Source: Gammaproteobacteria bacterium (GTDB lineage Bacteria > Pseudomonadota > Gammaproteobacteria > SZUA-229). Taken from it: a DNA stretch of 6,791 nucleotides. This document shows positions 1 through 5,609 of the stretch, one piece after another. The DNA lies in NCBI GenBank assembly GCA_011051475.1, contig DRLE01000020.1, forward strand, positions 1 through 6,791, given 5' to 3'. Positions within the stretch are counted from its first letter, which is position 1, and every line of letters starts with the position of its first letter. The notes under the pieces were generated by a model. That model did no database searches, was not told the DNA's origin, and worked only from the letters and a program-made list of their open reading frames with translations. The translations under genes and the position numbers were made by a program.

Positions 1-557
1 ACTCCAAGCTGATGATCGAGCAGGTGCTGGATGACTACGACGCCGCCTATGGCCTGCGCGCCACCTGCCTGCGCTATTTCAATGCCGCCGGCGCCGACCC
101 GGACGGTGAACTGGGCGAGCGCCACGTACCCGAAACCCATCTGATTCCGCTGATCCTGCAGGCCGCCTCCGGCCGGCGTGAGGATATCAAGGTGTTCGGC
201 GACGATTACGATACCGATGACGGCACCTGCGTGCGCGACTATATCCATATCAACGACCTGTGCACGGCGCACTCGCTGGCGCTGGAACACATGATAAAAA
301 ACGACCGCAGCGCGCGCTTCAATCTTGGCAACGGCAAGGGCTTTTCCGTAAAACAGGTCATCGACGTGGCCAAAGCCGTATCCGGCAAAGATTTCAGGGT
401 AAGCATCGAGCCGCGCCGCGCCGGCGACCCCGCGGTACTGGTTGCCGATGCCAGCCTTGCCCGCCAGGAACTCAACTGGCAGCCGGCCTTTGCCGACCTT
501 GAAGCCATTGTCAAAACCGCCTGGGACTGGGAAATCAATTTTTTGTGTAAACAGTAG
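1..557 (+). CDS. galE: UDP-glucose 4-epimerase, C-terminal part (5' end outside window)
   Basis: This is the C-terminal half (about 185 residues) of a GalE-type UDP-glucose 4-epimerase, which interconverts UDP-glucose and UDP-galactose in the cytoplasm with tightly bound NAD. It feeds the Leloir pathway and galactose-containing surface glycans. The reading frame is open to the left edge (first whole codon at nt 3), so the Met at nt 12 is internal and the Rossmann N-terminus lies upstream. The Ser-Lys at nt 3-8 fits the end of the catalytic YxxxK motif of extended short-chain dehydrogenases. RYFNAAG at nt 72-92 and VRDYIHINDL at nt 231-260 are GalE hallmarks, and the RAGDPAVLVAD segment near the C-terminus matches the sugar-nucleotide binding end of the family. 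The gene ends in TAG. The next gene starts 39 nt downstream on the same strand. A related 4-epimerase acting on other UDP-sugars cannot be fully excluded. Confidence 0.95.
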   Translation, partial: SKLMIEQVLDDYDAAYGLRATCLRYFNAAGADPDGELGERHVPETHLIPLILQAASGRREDIKVFGDDYDTDDGTCVRDYIHINDLCTAHSLALEHMIKNDRSARFNLGNGKGFSVKQVIDVAKAVSGKDFRVSIEPRRAGDPAVLVADASLARQELNWQPAFADLEAIVKTAWDWEINFLCKQ

Positions 558-586
558 TTTAAAATAACAGGTCGACCGGATATAAA
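558..586 (+). promoter_or_regulatory. Candidate sigma70-like promoter before the MipA-like gene
   Basis: TTTAAA at 558-563 (4 of 6 to TTGACA) and TATAAA at 581-586 (5 of 6 to TATAAT) are separated by exactly 17 nt, between the galE stop and the next ATG at 597. Transcription would begin near 593, leaving a leader of only about 4 nt. This fits the lack of a good Shine-Dalgarno sequence before that ATG. The region is AT-rich, so the match could be chance, and read-through from galE is an alternative. Confidence 0.3.
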
Positions 587-596
587 AATCTGAAAA

Positions 597-2021
597 ATGA
601 AAAATATACTTATTACCCTGTTACTGTTCTGCATAGCCCTGCCTGCCTCGGCCGTCGAGGTGGCGCAAAAAGACTGGGGCATCGCCGCCGGCTTTCGTAT
701 CGCCCGGGTCCCCTTTAAAACCGAGGAAGACCAGGTCTCGGATTTTATTCCTCTGATGTTTTATGACGGCGACATCTTCTTTATCCGCGGCCTTACCGGC
801 GGCATCAAACTGTACGATGACAACGCCATCCAGCTCAGCGTGATCGGCCGCTACCGCTATTTCGATATTCCCGCCGATTATCAGAACCTGATCCGGGGCA
901 ACAGCCTGGACATGGGCATACATCTTGAGCGCACGCACAAAAACGGCATGGTGGGATCGGTCGAACTGATGGGCGATAATGACGGTCGCTATTACGCCAC
1001 CGCAGGCAGTCGCTATCACTGGGATTCGGGATCATGGGATCTGATTCCCTATGCCGAGCTGCGCTACAAGAGCGCGCGCTTTAACGCTTACTATTTCGGC
1101 CTCGACGGCTTTATCGATCCCAACGACACCTCGCAGACCATCGACAACCGTATTGGCGCCGGCATGGATCTGACCGTGGGCAGTGAAATCCGCTACCACG
1201 TGGCCAGCAACTTCTACCTGCTCGGCCGCGCCCAGCTGACCGCCCTGGACAGCAATGCGCGCAACTCCGGTGTTATCGACAGAGGCACCTATGGCGAGGT
1301 TTACCTTGGTATCGCCTTCTTTAATGACAAGACAAAGACCCTGGCACCGAGACTCGACGCCAAACCCTATATCCGCATCGCCCACGGCCCGGGCACGCCA
1401 TCGAACTTTGGTGATATCATCAGGTTCGATGTAGAACCCGATGAACAGAACAACAGCATTACCTCGATCTTCTACGGCCACCCGCTTGCCGACAGCCTGT
1501 TCGGCCAGGATTATATCGACGTCTATCTCACCACCGGTTATGTCTATCATCATGCCGCGGACACCTACAAACAGACACTGGCGCCCGGCAAGGGTATTAA
1601 CCAGCCGGAATACGCGGGCCTGGGCGACAATCCCTGTGACGGCCAGAATGACTGCGAACTGACCTACACCGGCAAACCGACCAGTGAATATGTGCTGGGC
1701 ATCAAGGCCTATTTCAATATCAAATGGCCTGTGCTCTGGCGCATCGGCCTGGCCAACGGCCTCTCCTATATCGAAACGGTCAGCGACCTTGAACAGCGGG
1801 AAATGGATGAGAAAGGCTACCGCTCAAGCAACCTGATGAACTATATCGACGCCAGCCTTGATTTCAGCATCGGCGACCTGTTCCGGGCGAACAGGCTGAG
1901 AGACCTTTATTTCGGCGCCAGTATTCACCACCGCTCATCGATCTTTGAAACCTCGTCCGCCTTCGGTCGCATCAAGGGCGGCAGTAATTTCACGACCCTG
2001 TATCTGCAGTATCATTTCTGA
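597..2021 (+). CDS. MipA/OmpV-like outer-membrane protein, double length
   Basis: This is a 474-residue predicted outer-membrane beta-barrel. Residues 1-19 form a clear signal peptide: a Lys near the start, a hydrophobic core, and an Ala-Ser-Ala cleavage site before Val20. Residues about 20-245 resemble the MipA/OmpV family, with a DFIPLMFYDGDIFFIRG-type start of the barrel followed by alternating strands. Members are usually about 250 residues, so this protein is nearly twice the usual length. The first half closes with a strand ending in GIAFF (238-242). A charged linker follows, then a second strand-rich half (about 255-474) ending in TTLYLQYHF, whose terminal Phe is a typical barrel-assembly signal. 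C347 and C353 lie six residues apart in a loop and could form a disulfide. The signal peptide fixes the start, although no strong ribosome binding site precedes it. MipA itself is known as a scaffold for MltA and PBP1B, but that role cannot be assumed here. The neighbouring galE suggests an envelope context. Confidence 0.75.
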   Translation: MKNILITLLLFCIALPASAVEVAQKDWGIAAGFRIARVPFKTEEDQVSDFIPLMFYDGDIFFIRGLTGGIKLYDDNAIQLSVIGRYRYFDIPADYQNLIRGNSLDMGIHLERTHKNGMVGSVELMGDNDGRYYATAGSRYHWDSGSWDLIPYAELRYKSARFNAYYFGLDGFIDPNDTSQTIDNRIGAGMDLTVGSEIRYHVASNFYLLGRAQLTALDSNARNSGVIDRGTYGEVYLGIAFFNDKTKTLAPRLDAKPYIRIAHGPGTPSNFGDIIRFDVEPDEQNNSITSIFYGHPLADSLFGQDYIDVYLTTGYVYHHAADTYKQTLAPGKGINQPEYAGLGDNPCDGQNDCELTYTGKPTSEYVLGIKAYFNIKWPVLWRIGLANGLSYIETVSDLEQREMDEKGYRSSNLMNYIDASLDFSIGDLFRANRLRDLYFGASIHHRSSIFETSSAFGRIKGGSNFTTLYLQYHF

Positions 2022-2091
2022 TCGCAGCATTTCCGGCCGTACGGGCCTGATACAACAAGCCGGATACGATAGCCGCCAGTGAAGGATTCGA

Positions 2092-3165
2092 TCAGCGCCT
2101 GATGGCACGGCCGGCCACGCCGATCAGCAGCGCGCCGGATTCGGAAATATCGAACCATTCCGCCGGCTCGGTCTTGCCGGATGCCATTTTCTGATAGGCC
2201 CGGCCCCAGACCACAAAGGCCAGACGCGCCGCCTTGAGCTCGTTCTCCTTGCTGTCAAAAATGGCCTTCAGCTCCTGGTGACTGCTGTAATAGGCATCGT
2301 AGTCGGGCTTCAGGTAGTTGTAGTTTTCATTGGCCGCGGCCATGCGCGCATTGATGATTTTATGCAGGGCCAGCATGTCCTTATTGGACAAGCGTGTTTT
2401 TCCCTCAAGATAATCCACCACCGGCAGGGCACCATATTCGCGCATTTTTTCGATATAGGCAGTATCACGTGTCTTGGCATAGCGGGCCAGCGCAATGGCC
2501 GTTTTGTAATAAACGTTTTTTACCAGGCGCAGTTCATTCTCGAAATCGATGGCCGTGCCGTATTTACGATCAACCGCCTGCTCCAGCCGGGTGAACACCT
2601 TATGCTTCTCGGTTTCAAGATCGTCCACCACACTGAGAGAGTGTTCGACAAAACGGTCGATCAGGGGCTGTATCATGCGTAGCGATTCCAGATAATCATC
2701 ACTGCTGCGCAGCTTTATCAGCAGGGCCTGGCGATCCGATGCCTCGGACGGTACGGGCTTGCCCTGATTGATGTATTCACTGAGCTGCTCGATTATGTCG
2801 GCCAGCTTTTCGGACTTGCGCGTTTCACTGACCGGCTGCTCCGATATCCTGACCATCTCGATGGAATAGGCCACCATGGCCTTGAGGCGATCACCCACCT
2901 GTTTTTCCAGCGCGGCAAAGCGATCAAAAGGCTGTTGTCCGTCGACATAGTCCTCGATTTTTCTCAGATAAATATAATCATCATCGGTCAGGCCGTAATC
3001 CAGCGTACTGACCAGGTCAATGGTCTGATCGGCGAAAGGCGCCAGGTTCGCGCTTTCCTGGCGGGTGAATTTCTCACAGCCCGTCGCTGCAAATACGAGT
3101 GCGACAAGAACAAGAATCTGAAAAACACGGTTAACAGCTGTCCGCGCAAAATGATTTGTAATCAT
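2092..3165 (-). CDS. Predicted outer-membrane lipoprotein, helical, unknown family
   Basis: This is a 357-residue protein that I do not recognise. The N-terminus has Arg8 and Arg13, a hydrophobic stretch (about 15-27) and a lipobox-like A-T-G-C ending at Cys30, so it is probably cleaved by signal peptidase II and lipidated. Residue +2 is Glu, not Asp, which by the Lol rule favours the outer membrane. The mature part is rich in Glu, Lys, Leu and Ala with few Gly or Pro, and looks almost entirely alpha-helical; residues about 180-240 and 265-325 are long candidate helices. No enzyme motif is visible. The C-terminus carries a short hydrophobic patch (ALLIGVAG, 345-352) before Arg-Arg. The start codon lies 11 nt after the stop of the radical SAM gene, and its ribosome binding site is weak, so coupled translation in one operon is likely. 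A structural or partner role with the radical SAM protein is inferred from position only. Confidence 0.75.
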   Translation of the reverse strand: MITNHFARTAVNRVFQILVLVALVFAATGCEKFTRQESANLAPFADQTIDLVSTLDYGLTDDDYIYLRKIEDYVDGQQPFDRFAALEKQVGDRLKAMVAYSIEMVRISEQPVSETRKSEKLADIIEQLSEYINQGKPVPSEASDRQALLIKLRSSDDYLESLRMIQPLIDRFVEHSLSVVDDLETEKHKVFTRLEQAVDRKYGTAIDFENELRLVKNVYYKTAIALARYAKTRDTAYIEKMREYGALPVVDYLEGKTRLSNKDMLALHKIINARMAAANENYNYLKPDYDAYYSSHQELKAIFDSKENELKAARLAFVVWGRAYQKMASGKTEPAEWFDISESGALLIGVAGRAIRR

Positions 3166-3176
3166 GAATAATCCGT

Positions 3177-4958
3177 CTATCCGTTTTCTGCCAGCAGCCT
3201 CTGCGTCATATACAGGCGTGTTGCACTGTCTTCGGTGATGGTATGAAACAGGTGATGCGGGCTGGTTGATACTTCAATAATAGCATCAAGATCATCATGT
3301 TGCTGACGGTAGTATTCCAGCAGGCGCAGATCGAAACGGTTCAGGGCATGGCTGAGCGGGTCCTTGGCCTGGCGCTGGCGAATGGTGTCCATGCCATCTT
3401 CGAAGACATTGCCCAGGCAGACATGCACGGCGGAGAACAGGGTCGCCCAGCCATTGAACCAGAACATCAGGTCGATATCGAAACGCTCGCCATCGGTGCC
3501 GCCGCCGGCCAGCATCTGTTGCAGCAGGTCACGCTCGTTGACCGCCTCGTGCAACTCCATTTCGGCGGCGCGGCCATAGGCATCGATGGTGGTGCTGGTC
3601 AGCAGCATATGCACATCCGGGTACTGTTCCAGCACAAAGGTTGCATCACGAATCAGCGGCGCCGGCGTTTGCGGTTTCAGCGGATTGCGTTTCAGGCGCG
3701 ACGAGGGTGCGCTGGACAGCACGCGCACCTGCTGGCCGCGCCGGCCCAGTTCATTGACCAGGCGCGCAAACACACCCTTGCTGAACAGGTCCATGGAAAA
3801 ATTCAGATCGACCTGCTTGTGCAGCAGACATAGCTGGATGGCATCGCTGTACTTTGGCGCCAGCTCGACAATATTGGCAATCTTGGTGACGGGAATACGC
3901 TCATTAAGCTCGCCCCGCCGGTTGACCACCACCTCCTGATGAAACTCGTCGAAACTGATCTGCAGCATGACCTTTGCCCTGGCCCAGTTCAGCGGGCGCT
4001 GGCGAATGGCCGCGGCCATTTTCTCCAGCACCGAACGGGTAACGGCCCGGCTGTCGGCAAAATCGCCATTGAGCAGTATGGCGAAAGTCTTTACCCGCGG
4101 CATGCTGCGTATGGCATGGTAGAAATGCTCAAGGTGCTTGCTGAGATCGCCGCCGGTAAACAGTACCGACTCGGTCAGTTCATCGACCATGCGATACAGC
4201 GCTTCGGGATCCTCGGTGTTTTTCATCAAGGGGCGAAAGATAAACATGCAGTGCCGGCAGGTCTGCGGACAGCCCATGGCCGGAATCAGCCCGAGCTTGG
4301 CAAAACCGGACGGCAGGCTGACATCGGGCAGGGCATCGACCAGCGCCAGACGGTGTCGGTCGTTGTCGTCCAGCATTTCGGCGTAGCGGTTCTTCTCATC
4401 ACGCGCCAGGTCTTTATAGGCCTCGGCAAAAGACTGCTGCAGCAGGTCCAGCGACTGCCAGCGCTCATCAATATAATCCGCCAGCGCATCGCCGTGCTCA
4501 TCCAGCAGACTCAGCAGGTACTGCTGCGGCTGTTGCGGCTTGCCGTTATAGGCTTTCCAGTAATCGATATAGGCACGGATAAAACCGCTACGGCTGTCAC
4601 TTTGCAGCAGCATGTCGATAAGAAAACCCTGCGCGCCTTTTTGAAACGAGGCCAGCACCTCAGCCTGGTAGTCGGCATGCACATTGCGCTGCAGCCACTG
4701 CCAGGCATAGACCCAGGCCAGCACAAAGGCCAGAGACTGCGCCTGTGCCGGCGGCCAGCCGCGCTTTTGCAGCAATGCCAGCATACCGCCGGTGGTCATG
4801 CGCACCACCTCCTGACGAAAACGCTGGCGCTGACTGGCCAGATAGGCCTGACGGACGTCCTGCTGCGCCTCGGGAGAAATCCCGATTTTTCCGCTCGGAC
4901 GGCCGGACTGTACGGTAACCGTCTGTGTCGTGGTTTTGATGGCCGGGCGTGTATTCAT
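3177..4958 (-). CDS. Radical SAM protein with helical N-terminal region
   Basis: This is a 593-residue radical SAM protein. The 4Fe-4S cluster motif CxxxCxxC is C230, C234 and C237, in the context GCPQTCRHCMF; aromatic or bulky residues after the third Cys are usual. GGD at 269-271 matches the GGE-type SAM-binding motif, and QISFDEFHQ (333-341) fits a core barrel strand. The core probably spans about 222-460. Residues 1-220 have no recognised domain and look helical. After the core, VHVCLGNVFEDG (511-522) resembles the 'GN-x-x-E' segment of SPASM/twitch regions, but only C377 and C514 remain, so a full SPASM auxiliary cluster set is absent. Such enzymes use the 5'-deoxyadenosyl radical for peptide or small-molecule modification; the substrate here is unknown. 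The start is uncertain: the ATG at 4958 has TATAAT only 6 nt upstream and no Shine-Dalgarno, whereas Met54 (4799) has a perfect AGGAGGT. The longer form is annotated because codons 1-53 look protein-like. Confidence 0.85.
   Translation of the reverse strand: MNTRPAIKTTTQTVTVQSGRPSGKIGISPEAQQDVRQAYLASQRQRFRQEVVRMTTGGMLALLQKRGWPPAQAQSLAFVLAWVYAWQWLQRNVHADYQAEVLASFQKGAQGFLIDMLLQSDSRSGFIRAYIDYWKAYNGKPQQPQQYLLSLLDEHGDALADYIDERWQSLDLLQQSFAEAYKDLARDEKNRYAEMLDDNDRHRLALVDALPDVSLPSGFAKLGLIPAMGCPQTCRHCMFIFRPLMKNTEDPEALYRMVDELTESVLFTGGDLSKHLEHFYHAIRSMPRVKTFAILLNGDFADSRAVTRSVLEKMAAAIRQRPLNWARAKVMLQISFDEFHQEVVVNRRGELNERIPVTKIANIVELAPKYSDAIQLCLLHKQVDLNFSMDLFSKGVFARLVNELGRRGQQVRVLSSAPSSRLKRNPLKPQTPAPLIRDATFVLEQYPDVHMLLTSTTIDAYGRAAEMELHEAVNERDLLQQMLAGGGTDGERFDIDLMFWFNGWATLFSAVHVCLGNVFEDGMDTIRQRQAKDPLSHALNRFDLRLLEYYRQQHDDLDAIIEVSTSPHHLFHTITEDSATRLYMTQRLLAENG
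4807..4813 (-). promoter_or_regulatory. Perfect Shine-Dalgarno inside the radical SAM frame, before Met54
   Basis: AGGAGGT on the - strand lies 7 nt before the in-frame ATG at 4799-4797 (Met54). This is ideal strength and spacing, while the annotated ATG at 4958 lacks any such site. It either marks the true start (540-residue protein with a leader of about 159 nt) or an internal second start. It also encodes Gln-Glu-Val-Val, so chance from codon usage is possible. Confidence 0.4.
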
Positions 4959-4964
4959 GCGCTG

Positions 4965-4970
4965 ATTATA
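4965..4970 (-). promoter_or_regulatory. Consensus -10 box upstream of the radical SAM gene
   Basis: The - strand reads a perfect TATAAT ending 6 nt before the ATG at 4958. Transcription starting at the usual distance would begin at the A of that ATG, giving a leaderless message. No good -35 box sits 16-18 nt upstream; TTTACA at 4989-4984 is only 13 nt away, and no TGn extension is present. This limits confidence. Confidence 0.45.
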
Positions 4971-5031
4971 CCCGCAAGTTGGCTGTAAAATGGCGCTGCT
5001 CTGACGGGGGTTTATGGCCGGGTGGTTTGCT

Positions 5032-5051
5032 GGCGGACAAACCCGTCCGCC
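5032..5051. repeat. Inverted repeat, 7 bp perfect stem
   Basis: GGCGGAC (5032-5038) pairs perfectly with GTCCGCC (5045-5051) across a 6-nt loop. It lies in the gap between the DsrC-like and radical SAM genes. It shares bases 5042-5049 with a second, longer hairpin, so the two cannot form together. A T-run of the kind expected for a rho-independent terminator is missing on either strand. Confidence 0.6.
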
Positions 5052-5080
5052 TGCCCCGCGCAGGGCAGTGTCCGGACGGG
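5042..5080. repeat. Nested inverted repeat, 8 bp outer and 6 bp inner stem
   Basis: The outer arms CCCGTCCG (5042-5049) and CGGACGGG (5073-5080) are perfectly complementary. Inside them CTGCCC (5051-5056) pairs with GGGCAG (5063-5068) around a 6-nt loop. Read as RNA from the - strand it would be a strong, GC-rich two-tier hairpin between the stop of the DsrC-like gene and the start of the radical SAM gene. It is followed there by only three T residues, so it is a poor intrinsic terminator. Possible roles are transcript stabilisation, a protein-binding site or attenuation. Confidence 0.6.
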
Positions 5081-5084
5081 CCGA

Positions 5085-5100
5085 CTGGCATCACTGCCAG
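5085..5100. repeat. Inverted repeat just after the DsrC-like stop
   Basis: CTGGCA (5085-5090) and TGCCAG (5095-5100) form a perfect 6-bp stem with a 4-nt loop, starting 10 nt beyond the stop codon of the DsrC-like gene. There is no T-tract on the - strand after it. It could act as a 3' end stabiliser of the DsrC-like mRNA. Confidence 0.45.
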
Positions 5101-5110
5101 AATGCGGAAA

Positions 5111-5422
5111 TCAGGCAGCCGTACCGAATGACGGGTCAATGCTGCCGGCAGGCACTTTCAGGCCTGCAAGACGGCACCCCTGGGCTATCGGCCCGGCGGG
5201 AATGGCCATGTGCAGGTATTTCATACCGCCCTTGGCATGAAAACGCTCTTCCAGCGCATCGGTAATTTCCCTGAGTTTCGGAAACTCGGCCTTGCTGTAG
5301 TACTCCTGCAGGGCGCGAATCAGCTCCCAGTGGTCATCGGTCAGGTTAATGCCTTCTTTGGCCGCAATAGCTTCAGCGTCACTCACGCTCCAGCCCGCGG
5401 GTGCGTATGGAAAATCACTCAT
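5111..5422 (-). CDS. DsrC/TusE-family protein lacking the C-terminal CysA
   Basis: This is a 103-residue cytoplasmic protein of the DsrC/TusE/DsvC fold. Family signatures are present in order: W11 with SDAEAIAAKEGI, then LTDDHWELI (27-35), an EYY motif (40-42), PAGPIAQGCRLAGL (75-88) and the C-terminal arm. In DsrC, a penultimate CysA and a CysB eleven residues earlier carry sulfur as a trisulfide; TusE needs only CysA. Here CysB is C83, but the position eleven residues later is Ser94 (PAGS instead of the usual P-x-G-C), and nine further residues follow. Sulfur transfer through CysA is therefore impossible, so a regulatory or partner-binding role is more likely (inference). The ATG at 5422 was chosen because AGGAG lies 7 nt upstream; an in-frame extension to 5464 adds 14 residues unlike the family. 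It is on the same strand as, and 152 nt upstream of, the radical SAM gene. Confidence 0.88.
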   Translation of the reverse strand: MSDFPYAPAGWSVSDAEAIAAKEGINLTDDHWELIRALQEYYSKAEFPKLREITDALEERFHAKGGMKYLHMAIPAGPIAQGCRLAGLKVPAGSIDPSFGTAA

Positions 5423-5609
5423 GGTTTTTCTCCTGTTGGTTTGGTTATGCCCCTGTAAAAACAAAGGTTTTCACAGACTAATGCCCCGAAAGATAACTAC
5501 CAAAATAATGAAACAGGAATAAATGTCAACCGGTGCCAGGCAACGACTACCGGCTGATATGGCCAGCCAGGTAAAGCAGAACAGCTACCCGGCAGGAAAG
5601 CGATCGCCT
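5423..5609. other. Intergenic gap before the DsrC-like gene
   Basis: These 187 nt between the barrel gene stop and the DsrC-like start are more AT-rich on the DsrC-proximal side, so a promoter for the DsrC-like gene is expected here. I see no convincing -35/-10 pair. A weak inverted repeat (GGCTG 5552-5556 with CAGCC 5564-5568) lacks a T-run, so I cannot place a terminator for the barrel gene. Confidence 0.4.
5430..5434 (-). promoter_or_regulatory. Ribosome binding site deciding the DsrC-like start
   Basis: AGGAG on the - strand, 7 nt before the ATG at 5422-5420. It supports the 103-residue form over the longer frame beginning at 5464. Confidence 0.85.

Noticed and set aside
239..682. A - strand frame spanning the galE end and the MipA-like start
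   Set aside because: It crosses two supported genes in antisense and shows no protein-like features.
1032..1553. A 173-codon open frame on the - strand inside the MipA-like gene
   Set aside because: It is the antisense shadow of a well-supported secreted barrel gene; its Val/Gly/Asp-rich product matches no family.
2022..2091. Possible bidirectional terminator between the convergent genes
   Set aside because: Short inverted repeats exist (CCGGC 2033-2037 with GCCGG 2059-2063), but no T-tract follows on either strand.
3939..4988. A 349-codon open frame on the + strand opposite the radical SAM gene
   Set aside because: It lies antisense to a gene with clear motifs, has no recognisable domain, and its length is explained by GC-rich codon bias of the opposite strand.
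5423..5464. N-terminal extension of the DsrC-like protein to the ATG at 5464
   Set aside because: The extra 14 residues do not resemble the family, and they include the AGGAG that serves the ATG at 5422.
5600..5607. Palindrome GCGATCGC near the end of the barrel gene
   Set aside because: It is a single occurrence in the window, overlaps no other signal, and an 8-mer palindrome of this kind is unremarkable alone.
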